DNA of 39,874 nucleotides from Chara braunii (GCA_003427395.1 BFEA01000039.1:1006486-1046359), one strand, 5' to 3'; counted from the first letter of the stretch, positions 1 to 11,691 are shown. Program-made: numbers and translations. The notes: a model not told the origin generated them from the letters alone.

Positions 1-2229
1 CCCCTCCCGCCCCTCCCCACAGACACAGAAGCCGCAAGCGCGAACGCCATCTCTTCCGTTCACATTGGAAACGACCACAACGCCGTGAACGCCAGCTGGC
101 CATAGAGTACATGCAGCCTCAATCAGCACCACAGTACGCGCGCTTGCACGTTAACCCGCGGGCGCTTTCTGCCCGCCAAACCCGCCGCGCGCTCGCGCAG
201 TCGGGAAATAACCCGCGCACCAGGAACAGTTCATACGAGAAACACGCCATTGTCAAGCTCCCCCCCCCCCCCCCCGTTTCCCAAATCCGCACACCCTTCA
301 CCTCCCCTTCGATCAGCCTCTCCCGCCTCTGCCCACCCGGCCAGCACAAGGAGTGACGAACTTGTTTGCCCTCTCCCGCTTTACAAGAGCAAAGCGGAAA
401 ACGAGACTGAACCATTGAATTGGGCCATATTGTCCGCATGACACGCGTCAAAAGTGCTGCCAACCGTCGTCCCAGAAAGACATTCACTCAATCTCCTAAC
501 CATAAATACCTATCCTTTGTCAAAACCAACATTGCACTGGAGGCAAAGGACACTCGATGGGCTAAGCAGGAAACTAGTGGTGAAGACTTGCATGGCCAGC
601 AGGCAACTACAACATGCGTACAATAAAACAGCACAGAGAACACACGAAGGAGAAGAATCGTGATACTGAAGCGAATCACTACGAGTCCATGCTTCACACA
701 AAGTTTGGCAGTAACTGCACAGGCGGTTCCTTGAGAGCCACACTCCATACGCGCACGTCCCCTAAGAAGAAGGAGGAGGATGACAAGAACAAGAAGAACA
801 AGGAGGAGGAGGAGGGGGAGGAGCAGGCGGGGAAGGAGGGAAAGGAGGGTGAGGAGGAGGTCCACGAGGAGGAGGAGGAGGACGAATCAGGGAGCAAAAG
901 GAGAGAGAAGAGCAGGAGATCGAGTGAACACCTTTATGTACATGCTTTCCGCAGCCCTCTCCTCGTCCGTGAGTACCCTTCCGGTACGAGAAGCCTCCGT
1001 CGAATACGCACGCGTAAGCATGACGCCATTTCTTTGAGCGATGCGTCGACCCAGATGCCCAACGGAATACATCTTCACAATGCTTCCCCTCGGTCACGCT
1101 GTTGCCGTTCCTGCTTCCCGCGCTTGTAGAGCGAACGGGCTCCTCCTCTCTCCGCTCCGTCTAACCCCGGCTATGATGGTGATCAATGGGCTCAGCCTCC
1201 GCCTGCCACGTGGCGAAACTAGATCTAGCCCGGCGTCCACGATGCGCGACCCTGCCGCACAGGTTATCGATCTATACCACAAGTCCCTTGCGTCCCCCCG
1301 TAACGCGATTGTACTGTGTATCGTAATTGTAGTGTAGGCAAGGAACAAGCAGACCACTTGAAATTGCTGCTTGATTAATTCGTCAGATTATTTCGTCATT
1401 GATTGGACAAAACGCGCCCCCGCGGATAAATTTTGGCACGGCCGTGCGCTTCGTTGCTCTTTTAGACCTCCATGCATCTGACCGCAATCACGTCCGGAAT
1501 TGAGCCGTATGCTCATATCGATCGCGGGAAGAAACAAAGCGCGGACCCAAAAAAAAACCGTGGGACGGGAAAAAATTGGCGGCGGGGTTTCGCGGCGCGA
1601 ATCCGCGGGACCACCACAGATTGGGATTAGTGGTAATCCCGCCAAACCGGACATACACGTGTCCAGTTGGACGCGTAAGCGGCTACAACCGGTACCACTG
1701 GCAAGGGCTTCGAGGGTGACAAGGCCTTGGGAAACTGGCCGCGCTGCTTTCGAGGGTGACAAGGCAGAGCGTACGCAAGGACTTCCCTGACGTATCTGAT
1801 CCGATTGTGAATGTTCGTGGATGCATTTGACCGTAATTACGGCCAGAGATGACTCGAAAAGTCCCGGCGGTAGCCTTCCCTCAGCTTGCTCAAGACTCTT
1901 GTCCGGCGACACGCCGACACTGAGGATCAGAACCCACCAATACAATTAAAATAAATACGAAGCTCGTTGGCGATTGTCGTTTGCACCGTGCCGCCTCCCG
2001 ACGTCCCTGTCGAAGTACCCAACCACCTACCCATCTCCACCCCTTCCCTGCATATTTCGCTTCCGTGGCGCCATCGCCATGTCCAATGTTCCAGTCCAGG
2101 TGCAGCGAAGCAGGGCAAAAACCGGAGCTGCGACCCTGGACAAAGCCTGTAGGTAGCCATCGATCAAATGAGTAGGCGCAGCCTACAGGCCACGAATATT
2201 GGCTAACATGTGAGCGCGGGTAGCCCAAC
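1..2229. other. Region without a supported gene
   Basis: I see no coding gene, RNA gene or recognisable element here. The open frames are driven by composition: a 15-nt C run near 260-274 and a GA-rich stretch at about 768-905 that translates as Glu/Lys/Arg-rich or Pro/Ser-rich peptides. A 17-bp direct repeat lies at 1709-1725 and 1749-1765 (period 40). The stretch ends at the T run that marks the poly(A) tail of LINE copy 1, so it is probably the older DNA into which that LINE inserted. Confidence 0.5.
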
Positions 2230-2278
2230 CGTTTTTTTTTTCTTTTTTTTTTCTTTTTTTTTCCTTTTTTTTTTCCTT
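2230..2278 (-). other. Poly(A) tail of LINE copy 1
   Basis: A T-rich run on the plus strand, interrupted by single C residues, directly precedes the LINE 3' UTR. It is the expected 3' tail of a minus-strand LINE made by target-primed reverse transcription. Confidence 0.8.
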
Positions 2279-2920
2279 TTAACTCAATACAGGTAGTTCA
2301 TTATAAATGCAGAATGAGGCCGGGGACCTCACAATTCAACCCGGAATACTGACAGCATCAGCCAGCTTAGCTTACAGGCACACGCCTGCGGGAAGTTCAA
2401 AAACTACCAACTTTCCAGAGTCCTACCAACTGTTCTAACTAGGATCTAAATTCGAAGTTTCTTGAGAAGCTGAAGTGGTAGTAATCGTTCTTAGCAGTCG
2501 GCCAGCCCTCGAACTTGTGGCTCTTTAGTGTCTCGTAGCTTCCAGCTCCCAGGTCTGTATATCTCACATGCTAGATTTCGCATTTAACTATTTTGATGCC
2601 GACATCATTGAATAACTGTAATAATTGTAATAATCAATTCAATGTAGGATTTAAATAGTCATGTGCTACTCACTACCTGATTTACCCTCGGGACTAGCAC
2701 GGCCCAACGGGTTAAATCCTATCTAAAGACACTCACCTAGTGGTCCACAGCGACCCTAGTTGGGACCGAGTGTCCTGGTCCCCAGCAGGTCTGCTGGTTT
2801 TGACAACCCACCCACACCAACATAGCCAAGCTTACTGAGTCCGGAAGCCCGGATCTTTCAAGGTTCCAGGTCCAGTTCCTAGTTCCTGCCTATCCCTCGC
2901 TCTCATCCTATACCTATAGG
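2279..2920 (-). other. 3' UTR of LINE copy 1
   Basis: Non-coding stretch between the ORF2 stop and the poly(A) tail. Its tail-proximal part carries a block, GAGGCCGGGG-C-CTCACAATTC on the plus strand at about 2317-2338, that recurs next to another T run at about 10877-10897. This shows that the 3' UTR end is shared between LINE copies. Confidence 0.65.
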
Positions 2921-5900
2921 TCAGGGTTCACGGATCCAAGGTGAGAGGACCAGTCCCCTTGTGGAGTGGACCGCAGCTAACTCGCGGTTCTTGGCCAATG
3001 TTCGAAGGAACCACAGCAATTGTCTTCTGTTTCCTTTCCCAGAATTGGCTTTTTTCCTCCAGTCCACGCGGATTGCTTGCCTCAAGCCGCTCTTGATGCT
3101 GCTTTTGATCTCGAGGTCTGACAGGGGTCTTTTCTGAAACCTTGCTCTGTTTCTGTCCATCCACAGCACTTCGCAGATCAGGCCTCTTGTCACATGCGCT
3201 ACATAACCCCAGCCACGGTGTCCTTTCACATTTGGAGGAAGGAAGCCTAGCAAAACCCATTTCTCATCCCAAACTACTCCCTCTCCCCCAAACTCTCTCC
3301 AGTGATGTGACCACCACATCCAGACCCGTTTAGAGGCCGGGCATTCCCACCACAGATGCCGTGTCGACTCGAAAGGCCACCTACATCTCTTGCACCCGAG
3401 CTCCACCACCATCCCTCTCCCAGTTAGCCAGACTGCCGAGGGGGTTACCAGCATGGATAATAGCCAGAGAATACTTACCTGTTTGCCATTAGGCATACAG
3501 GTGAGACTCTTCCACAATCTCTCGAATTCTGCTTCTGCCCCGACGAGATCCTGAGTGTATACCGCCTGCCATCTTTGTGTACCCAACCTCGCAGTTGGGC
3601 TTGATTCTTCCGTGCAGGGTCTGTAATCCCAAGTCCGCCTTTTTCCCTGGGGTAAGACAGGGTGTCCAGTGCTATTTTGGAAATGAAGCCCTCAGAATTC
3701 TGTGCTTTTGGTTTCCAAAGGAACCGGGCCACCAGTCTTCTGATGGCTCTCACCACGCCCTCCGCCAGTTCCCTCACCGTAGTGACGAACCAGAGTATTG
3801 AGAACAGTGCTGCATTTACCACCAGAGCACGCCCCACAATTGATAGATGCCAAGCAGATCCCCACACTCGCAGTCTAGCCGCCATCCTCTGCTGCAGCAC
3901 CAGTCCCTGCCTTGTGGCTCCCAACTGCAGACTGATTAGAACGCCTAGGAACCTTTCCTCTTCTCCGTTAGCTATTCTCTTCATTCCCCATTCTACCTTC
4001 AGTTCAAACTGCCAGTGGAGTAGATATGACGACTTGCCCCAGTTCACTGTGGCTTCGGAGAGCAGCGAATACTCCATCATGATAGATTTCAATGCTGTAA
4101 GAGAGGGGATAGAGTTCTCACAAACTGCGAACAGATCGTCCGCCAGGGCTTTCACCCGACATTCCTCCCCGGTGTGCAGCTGCAGTCCCTTGATATGTGG
4201 ATGACGCCGGATTCTGTTCAGGAGTACCTCCATTTGCAACACGAAGATTAGTGGCGCAAGGGGGCATCCTTGCCTTAGCGACCTTGACAGCGTGAACGAA
4301 ACTGAGAGATGCCTGTTTATCATCACCGCGGATGTCGAGAACGTGTACATGGCGATGACCCATGAGCAAAAGTTGTCTCCAAAACCCATCCTCCGCAGGG
4401 TGGTTAAGACGAAAGTCCAACCCACCTTGTCGTAGGCCTTCTCCAAGTCAAGAAGAAGGACGGCCATATCCGCGTTCTCAACCTGTACAACTTCCAACGT
4501 CTCGATGGCGGTCACTATGTTGTTGAATATTGACCGCCCTTGTACGAATGCTCCTTGATCCTTCTCCACGAGCTCCGGTAGGTACTTCCCCAACCACCGT
4601 GCAAGAGATATGGCCAGAATCTTGTACGAGACGTTCAACAGCGAAATTGGACGCCAGTTCCTCACTTCCGTCTTGTCCCCCTTCTTGAACAGCACTACGA
4701 TAACTCCATGTGTCATGCCTCTTCCTAGCTTACCCCCTACTAGGACCTCGTTGTATAGCTCCACCAACAAAGGGCCGAAGGAATTCCAGTTAGCGTTGTA
4801 GAACTCGACGGTGAGACCATCCACCCCGGGGGATTTGCCTCTGGCCATGGACTTGAGGGTCTGGGTCACTTCCTCTAGCGTGAACGGTCTGTCCAGGTCA
4901 AGCTTAGCTGAAGATTGTAGGCGGACTGTGGTATCGTTCCACATGTCTGAAGTCATAGATAGATCCGAATTCACCTCCTCTCGCGGCCTTCTAGTGGTCA
5001 GGATGTCTGAGTAGTACATACGTGCGTACCGGAGCATCCCTGCCGCAGAGCAGGCTGCAGGGGCGGACTCATCGAATGGATGCCTCAACATGACCATCTG
5101 CTGCTGCGATCTCCGTGGCTGCAGCTTCTGGAAGGTCTCTTTGGACATTGTATCGTGCGTTTCGATCCCTTTCACCTTCAACAACTCCGTCCAAACTTTT
5201 TGTTTACTCGCCTGGAGGTTGTCCCACTCCGCCATTCTCTTTTCTCGTTCCGCAGCCCACACCGCTGCTGAAATTGGATGGCCTTCCATCCTCTCCTCCG
5301 CTTCCTCCACCCTCCGATGGCAGTCTGATTCCTTCTTGTTTCTGGCTCTAGCCAGGATCCTCGAGCATACATCTAGGAACCCAGATGTGATAGCAATCCC
5401 TCCGTCTAGCCATGCGGCCGTCGACTCAAAATGAGGCCTGGCCTCCTCCCATGAGATTATATGTCTTTCCACCCAGTCCTTGATGCCGGGCTCCTCTAGC
5501 CACTGACTGTTGAGGCGAAAGAAGCCCCTACCTCTATCGGCCCCAGTGTGTAACCTCAGATCCAAAACCACCGGTTTGTGGTCCGAGATTGGGTTGCAGA
5601 CATGGCGCACTGCTGTCACCCTTTCCATGGCCTGTTCACTTGTGAGGAAGAAATCCAATCTGCGTTTGGTTACCGTTTGACCGTCCCTATAGCGGTGTGA
5701 GAACCAAGTATAGCCCGGGTCCCCCGGGTTCAGAATCGGAAAAGGATCGGATAGAGTTAGCTCTGTGCTAAACTCCAGCAATGTCTGAACATCCTTCCTG
5801 TCTGCTGATTGTGAACCAACCCGAAGTGCTTCATCCAATGAGAGGTTCCAGTCCCCTCCTAACACCAGTTTATCACCCCTAGGCACGTGAGACATCAGCC

Positions 5901-6282
5901 TCAAAAAAAATCTGATTCTCTCCCTTACCACTGTTGGGGCGTACACAGTCGTTAACACCCACTCTTCATTCCCCACCTCCACTTTGAGCCAGGCCCACCG
6001 ACCCCCCATGTCTACTTCTGAATCTATTACCACCGCTTGAAGATCGCGATGGAGCAGGATTCCCACGCCACCCCGTGTGCCTTGGGCCGGGGCCCAGACT
6101 TGAGGGCCGTCCCACCACATAGCAATTTCCCTTACTTTCTCCTCATTCAACTTAGATTCCTGCTGCATTACACAATTAGCTTTCCAATCATGTATCCAAC
6201 TCCTTAGCCTTCTCCTTTTTGATCTTACATTTGTGTCCCCCATCCCGCGAACATTCCAAGATACTATTCTAAGTCTGTTCAT
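2921..6282 (-). pseudogene. LINE ORF2: APE endonuclease, reverse transcriptase, zf-RVT (frameshifted)
   Basis: ORF2 would nick the target and reverse-transcribe the LINE RNA. From the ATG at 6282 the N-terminal part shows AP-endonuclease motifs: SWNVRGMGD near residue 8, QESKL, GGVGILLH, TVYAPT, GGDWNL, KRRLDFFL and ISDHKPV. The RT follows at about residues 450-800: KSPGVDGLTVEFY, FKKGDKTEVRNWRPISLLN, DQGAFVQGRSIFNNI, LLDLEKAYDKVGW, SLRQGCPLAPLIF, and LADD in place of the usual FADD or YADD. The first frame ends at 3475. The C-terminus continues in another frame from about 3590 to 2921 with a zf-RVT-like zinc motif (CKRC...HLWWECP). The frames meet just after GLGITDP...NQAQLR, and the roughly 200-residue connector normal between RT and zf-RVT is missing, so this copy also carries a deletion. 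The connector survives in copy 2 at 39331-39765. Confidence 0.9.
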
Positions 6283-6343
6283 TGTCTTGAGCTGTTGCCG
6301 CCTTTGATTGGATGCGGGGGGTTGTTGTGGACCTTGGTCTTGG

Positions 6344-8784
6344 TTAAGCGCTGCTTCTGGACAAGCTGGTCTTTGAGGATGCCCGCCATTCTTTCGTCAA
6401 GCTTGCTGCCAAAAACTCGGAGTGCAGGTTCTCCTCCGCCAGCAGCTTCTCATTCACGTTCAGGAGCACCAGCGTAGAAATACCTGGCAGCACCTGAATT
6501 GCTTCCAGTTCTGGGACATTCCTTTCTCTAATTAGACTCATGGGCATCCACCTGATCCCGGACTGTGCCAGGGTACCTGCAATTTCCTCTGAGATGCGAG
6601 CATCCAACAGAGGAAAGTACATTTTGGAGTACCCTTGCACTGTCTCGCAGAGGACGCTCGCCATTACGGAGTGCGGGATGAGTTGGACTGGTACATGTTC
6701 CCCATAGAGCCTCCTCGTGATCTCCAGGATCCTTGATGGGGTCGGAGATTGGTCTACCACCATGGAGGGGACAACAGGCGTGCCGCTTTCTCCCGTGATT
6801 GCTAGAAAATAAATCACCTCGTTTGCCTTGGTGCACAACAGCGGAATCACGCAACGCTGCACCGTCTCCATCTGATTCTTTTCTATTGCGTCAGCTCGTT
6901 TGTCCCACCTCTGTCTGCTCAACACTTCCTGTTCTTCCCGCTTCTTCGAGCTTGAGGCCGCTGAACTCTGCACCGAAGATGAGCTCGCCTGTTTGTGGGA
7001 GGCCCTGCGTTCATCCTCGCTGCACTCGCTGCCCCACCTTACTTTGGATCGGGAGGTCACCGAGGTTTTGGACAACTCCTCCCGAACTGCTAATCCCTCG
7101 GCGTGAGTGGCGGCTACCTCTCTGTTATCTGCCCCCTTCTCTTCTCTGATCCTGTTGAATCGTCCCTGAGGGTGCTGGCGCCAGTTCTGAGTGCCACCTT
7201 CTCTGCTTCTTTGTCCATCCCACGAGTCCCATCTCCTACTGTTGCTCCTGCGCACACCTCTGCTTGTACCCTCTCTCTCATCACTTCTACCAACATTTTG
7301 GGGGGAGGTGAATCTGCCTGGTGCCCAACTTCTCCAGTCGTACGTTGTTGACGGGTACCCGGGCTGCGGATGCTCCACACGAGTCGGAAGCCAGTGCTGC
7401 TGTTGGCTGCAGGCTTGTTGCAGGTTATTACCGTATCTTGTTGAATACTGCTGGTCTTGCCATTGCATGACATTGGGGGGGCCTGGGCCGTAATTCCCCA
7501 ATGATGCCCCTCCATTACGAGCTAGTCCCATGTTGTTGCCTGGCCATTCCTCTTTGGGCCCCCATTGGGGCGCTGGAGTGAGTCCCGAGCCCGATGCTGG
7601 GAAGGTGCCCCAGCCTTGATTTTCTCTCGGGTTTTCCCCTCCTTGGTACCAAGTGTCGGCTATCCCTCCTTGGGGCTGGAACGACCAGGGGTGTGTTGGA
7701 CGATGAATTGCTGGACCGCTTGCAGCCGATCCGTGCGTTGGGGGAACTGGTTCTCGTTGGAACTGCTGGTTCCGTAGTTTCATTCCCTGGCCTACATACC
7801 CCTGCTGCTTGTGCTGCATCTGGTTGGGTGTGCCGGTTGGATCCAGGCCTTGGGCCACCCTGCTCTGCTGCTGCGCGTTTCCGTCTGTTCCCTCCCCTCA
7901 CACTGGCTCCACTCTGGTAGCTTGTTCCAAGTTCTGCAGGTGTTGACGGAATCCGGCCCTGTGACCCCCTTGCCTTCCTTCATTGGTTTTCCCTCCACCT
8001 TCGTTTGTCTTGAACTTCGGACAATTGTCTTCTGTGTGGTAATACCACCTGCATCTGCGGCACCAGTCAGTGTACCGGGATACAATCTCCACTTTCCACC
8101 TCACACCCTTTGGCGCTTGAATCACTAAGTCGTCGTCGATTTTGGCTCTGGCCTCTGGCGGCATGTCGAACTTCACGTTCATGAGCTTGGGGCGATCTCT
8201 GTCGTATTCTGGTGAATGCACCGCCAACACTTCTCCAAACATATTCTTCACAGCGCTAAGGAGGAAGTAGTAGGCATCAAGTGGGACCCTGCCATGATCC
8301 AGAATTTCGTCTCCGCTTCTTGCATTCTAACGTCCTGCAACTCCTGTTTGGATAGTCTTGGTCTGAACTGGACCAGGTACCCGTCTTTTCCCAGTGTAAT
8401 CTTCAGTTCCTTTTGTTTCACCAGCCAATCCGCAATCTCCTTCGCTCTGGCCACATAAGAAGCTACGTTCTGTCCTTCAAACTTCACCCTTCCTGTTCTG
8501 TTTTTTGGTGCAAACAATCTCCTCGCAGACCACCCATCCTCGTATGCGCGGATCAAATCCTCCTTCACTGATCTTGCTAGTTTCCTTGCTTCGCCCTGAA
8601 AAATAACTACAACCGATCTCTCCTTTAACCACTGCTCTTTGACTTCATCCACTGCTTCTTCCACGACAAATCTCTTTCCCTCCTCATCCTCTACCACTCT
8701 GCCCAAGTTAATGTCTTCAGGACATACCCCTTTATCATAACAGCGACCAATAAACTCCCTCACTCTGGCCATATCATTTGCCAT
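6344..8784 (-). pseudogene. LINE ORF1: nucleic-acid-binding protein with CCHC knuckle (broken)
   Basis: ORF1 of such LINEs packages the element RNA. Three open stretches join into one protein of about 810 residues: 8784-8248, 8251-7898 and 7858-6344. The first break is a frameshift at about 8290, after KFWIMA, where the natural continuation (RVPLDAYYFLL) is in the next frame. The second is a single in-frame TGA at 7898-7900; the frame is the same on both sides. The middle stretch has a zinc knuckle with spacing C-X2-C-X4-H-X4-C (CRRCRWYYHTEDNC). The C-terminal 500 residues are rich in Gln, Gly, Pro and Ser. The chosen start is the ATG at 8784 (MANDMARVREF), with no longer in-frame extension visible. 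ORF1 ends 61 nt before the ORF2 ATG. Confidence 0.8.
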
Positions 8785-9269
8785 TTTCTCTTAATAATAC
8801 TCGCAGTGGCACTCAGCGTGTGCTTGGCGCAGGAGCAGGCTGAGGGATTATGCTACGGATGCTGGACGAAAAGGAACTGTCCGATGCACTACTACTGGGG
8901 ACTCCGAAGGTACTTGCTCCCCCAATGTTTCGTGACCTGGCGCAAATTAAAGCGAACCGCTTTGCTTTACACTTACGATATGTGTATTCCACACCTTGGG
9001 GGTCCCACGCAACCTTCTGAAGTTAACCCACCTGCTGTTACTCCCTTGCATCTGACTGTAGAGTCCTGCATGAGCCACGTGTGAATCTGTAATTGTAGAA
9101 GATTGCTAAGAGTGAAACAAATCGCTACCTGATCTGGGTAATGTACCCAGAGGAGGCCAGCGACATAGGGGATAGACCGACTTTAACTATTGGCCATGTA
9201 CAGGGATTACCTGACGTCCAGCTGACGGGAGAGGTGGAGCATAAGTGGGAAGTCCGGAATTCCTTAACG
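8785..9269. other. No gene; possibly LINE 5' UTR and flank
   Basis: This stretch lies immediately upstream of LINE ORF1 on the minus strand and may include its 5' UTR. I see no internal promoter motif, no target-site duplication and no coding potential that I would defend. Confidence 0.35.
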
Positions 9270-10050
9270 CAAACGTAATCATCTCAAGCACATAATTGAA
9301 GCTTAACGCAGTCGTAATTCTCTGTACAGAAAGTGAGGGTTGCTCACAATGCACTTGACCTAGATCGACCGAACTGCCGCTTCTCGTATACACCCTTGAA
9401 TTTTGCGCAACGATTACGGACCGAAACCATTATAAGTTTTTCCGCCTAACCCCGTGCGTAGCGATCGAGTTTCACCGCGGTACCTTACAGTTCAACTGAG
9501 CCCCGAATGCTTTCTGGCTCCTGACCCAGTTGCACTTTGCCCAATCTATCTTCCTGTCCACTCATGTATTGACTCTCCAACAATTACAGCTGAGTCCACG
9601 GAACACCCCTTCTGGAGTACATACATAATCCGGATTTCGCCCTTCACTCGTAGTTACCACCAACCCACCCAAAGTCGATGCCTAGCACAATCGTAATTTC
9701 CATATTTGATGATAGTGTCTTCTCAAAGTTACATACGACCTAGAGCGCCCGACCTTCGGCTTCACGTATACAACAATGGTTTCTGCACAGATACTGCAGA
9801 CCGATCCAGTGAGAGTCGCTCCGCCTATCCCCGCCTATCTCCGTGCGTAGCCATCGAGTTTCACCTTGGTAACTCATAGCTCGGCTGAGCACCGAATGCT
9901 ACCCTATCTCCTAACCAGGTTCCTCTCCTCCAACCCTCTATCCTCCTTCTCTCCCATTTGTATACCGTCTTCTCAGTAGGTGCGGCTACGTCCTCTGAAA
10001 TCCTTTTCTGGAGAGCGTACGAAATCCGGAGACCAATCTTACCGACATTA
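9270..10050. repeat. Two diverged tandem units of about 375-400 bp
   Basis: Several blocks recur in the same order about 375-400 bp apart. CTTGACCTAGATCGACCGA at about 9354 matches a diverged copy at about 9728. GCGTAG-GATCGAGTTTCACC at about 9458 matches one at about 9845. The ACC-GAATGCT block at about 9500 matches one at about 9892, and TTCTGGAG-(8)-ATCCGG at about 9609 matches one at about 10007. The units are too diverged to be recent. They have no coding content and resemble an old satellite or a duplicated segment. A third, weaker unit may follow after 10050 but I cannot align it with confidence. Confidence 0.55.
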
Positions 10051-10828
10051 CCAGGAGGCAAACTAGGAAGTTCATCCTTGTGTCCCTCAACTGAGCAGCA
10101 TCCGATACACTGTCGATACCCTCCCTTCCATTTAACTGCGAGGCAAAGTCCGCCATATGACACACGAACCGGTGATACGCAACTTACCGCGGTGAAAGCC
10201 CTAATTACCCCGCCCACACTTGGTAGTGATAACTAGAGAATCGACCTCTTTACATAAGAACTCAAGCAACTTTGCACTCGTGACAACAATTTGCGATCGT
10301 GGAGACATCCCCCACCCCTCCGAGCGCTCAGGGACGGATGCACCGACCTTGAGTAGTGAGATGAGCAATTTTGTTACCGATTTGATGGAGTGACTGCCGG
10401 GAGACGGTGGATACTCACTGTTTTCACTCCTTCCTTCATTTCATCATACCAGTGTCGCCGCTAGTAATCACTCCCGACGGTGCTACCAGTCGGCGTGCCA
10501 ATACCCTACCGCCTAGCATCACACTGTTTCACCATGGTAAGTGTTGTCTCTCCTTCAACCCAGTACATCGCAGACTTACCCGACCTACCCTACTGGACTA
10601 CCGGAGTGACAACCACCATTTGCAGGCATAGCCCCACCTCCGAAAGGGAGGAGAACGGTGTGTCCTTCGTGCCCCGTCTTGGCGGCGAGGTGAACGACCC
10701 GGTAGCGCCACTAGTGCTAATCGCGCGTGGCGACGGCGGATCCGGAGCGCTATGCTAGTCGCCCTGTACCGCCGCTCCTTCATTTTTTTTTTTTCTTCCG
10801 TTTGGCGAGAGAGAGGAGAATAAAGTTT
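10051..10828. other. No gene seen; T run at 10784-10796
   Basis: I see no domain or conserved ORF. A run of 13 T at 10784-10796 close to the longer run at 10829 may be a second retroposon tail, but no associated element body is visible. Confidence 0.4.
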
Positions 10829-11026
10829 TTTTTTTTTTTTTTTTTTTTTTCCCTTCTCATTAGGCAAATAGAAGGGAGGCCGGGGTCCTCACAATTCTAC
10901 CTGGTAAATGTAACCCAAGTTCTTAGCCAGACCAACCTGACGTCACTGCACTGATTTCCTAGCAAACAGATACCAGACCAACCTGGCAACAGGAAACAGA
11001 GGTCAGCTCAACCTGGCCACACAACA
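10829..11026 (-). mobile_element. 3' tail fragment of another LINE copy
   Basis: A run of more than 20 T at about 10829-10850 is followed on the plus strand by GGAGGCCGGGGTCCTCACAA, nearly the block next to the poly(A) tail of LINE copy 1 (about 2317-2338). This marks the 3' end of a related minus-strand LINE, probably a 5'-truncated insertion. The right boundary is set only by the retroposon target site at 11029 and is not otherwise resolved. Confidence 0.6.
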
Positions 11027-11028
11027 TA

Positions 11029-11041
11029 AAAAAAGCAAGTG
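11029..11041. repeat. Left target-site duplication of the short retroposon
   Basis: AAAAAAGCAAGTG is repeated exactly at 11347-11359, on the other side of a 305-bp A-tailed insertion. Length and A-rich start fit LINE-endonuclease-mediated insertion. Confidence 0.65.
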
Positions 11042-11346
11042 TTATTAAAGTCTCCCCGGTAGGGCGGAGCTTGATTCTGCACACAATGGGGTTAATCCTT
11101 CCCCGCCTAGGGAGGCAATCAATGCCCCGTGATTACGATACAATAGTGTTATGCAGGGAAGCTGTCTCCAGGGGAGCAGTGGCTGAGGCTCTTCCAGCCC
11201 TAATGGGAAGAGGCGTGGGTATAAGCTTGTAATCAAATTCGCAATTGGGGCCTTGGGCACTGGGCCCTTTTTTTTTTTTTTTTTTTTTTTTGGGTCCCTT
11301 TTTAAAAAAATAAAAATAAAAATAATAATAATAAATTAAATAAAAT
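11042..11346 (+). mobile_element. SINE-like or retroposed insertion of about 305 bp with A-rich tail
   Basis: The segment is flanked by a 13-bp exact direct repeat and ends on the right in a simple A/T-rich tail (about 11303-11346, built of AAAAT and AAT units). It also holds a T run at about 11270-11292. These are hallmarks of a retroposed insertion in plus orientation. I see no convincing RNA polymerase III A and B boxes and cannot name a family. It may be a SINE, a truncated LINE tail or another processed transcript. Confidence 0.5.
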
Positions 11347-11359
11347 AAAAAAGCAAGTG
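11347..11359. repeat. Right target-site duplication of the short retroposon
   Basis: Exact copy of the 13-mer at 11029-11041, merging on its left with the A-rich tail. Confidence 0.65.
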
Positions 11360-11524
11360 GTACGTCGGGCCTGTCGGCCCTACAACGGACTTGTTCGCAG
11401 CCCGTCAAGGTTGCGTTTTACCCCCTTGACAACTTTTTTCGTCGTCGTTCATTATACGGTCGTTGGAAGGCTGGAAAAACAAGGCATGGCAGTTTAGGGG
11501 GTGGTGGCATCTTATTTGAAACTG

Positions 11525-11691
11525 CAGGACCGATAGCTGCCCGTGGGACCGCACGGGTTTTGGTCCAGGACCGGTAGCTGCGAGTAGGAGGCCGAGGAGG
11601 CCGCAATCCTTTTTCGAAATTGAAACGGTGCGGGTAGTCCTTTTTCGAAATTGAAACGGTGTAGGTCCTACATGTTGTATTCGAATACAAC
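11525..11691. repeat. Cluster of short direct repeats and an 18-bp palindrome
   Basis: A 16-mer CAGGACCG-TAGCTGC occurs at 11525-11540 and 11566-11581 with one difference. The 24-mer starting TCCTTTTTCGAAATTG occurs at 11607-11630 and 11638-11661 (period 31). The perfect palindrome GTTGTATTCGAATACAAC follows at 11674-11691. No gene is seen here and the role is unknown. Confidence 0.6.

Larger units (their letters stand above)
2230..8790 (-). mobile_element. LINE copy 1 (non-LTR retrotransposon), near full length, dead
   Basis: Read on the minus strand this is a two-ORF LINE: ORF1 (8784 to 6344), a spacer of about 60 nt, ORF2 (6282 to 2921), a 3' UTR of about 640 nt and a poly(A) tail seen as a T-rich run at 2230-2278. 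The order and the domains (CCHC knuckle in ORF1; APE endonuclease, RT and zf-RVT-like zinc motif in ORF2) are those of plant and algal L1-like elements. Both ORFs are broken. The 5' end is not defined: I found no target-site duplication of the sequence left of the tail (ending CCCAACCG) near 8790-9250. Related copies of the same superfamily lie at about 10829-11026 and in three pieces from 12571 to the right edge. Confidence 0.85.

Noticed and set aside
614-1129. 171-codon ORF with a long Glu/Lys/Arg run
   Set aside because: Produced by GA-rich low-complexity DNA at about 768-905; opposite-strand and other-frame readings are equally long and equally simple. No motif.
1388-1945. 185-codon minus-strand ORF
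   Set aside because: No recognisable motif, no homologue in the window and an overlapping open frame on the other strand; length is within chance for this base composition.
6344-7858. Gln/Pro-rich 504-codon minus ORF as a host gene
   Set aside because: It is the C-terminal part of LINE ORF1: same frame as the CCHC part across one TGA, and correctly placed before ORF2.
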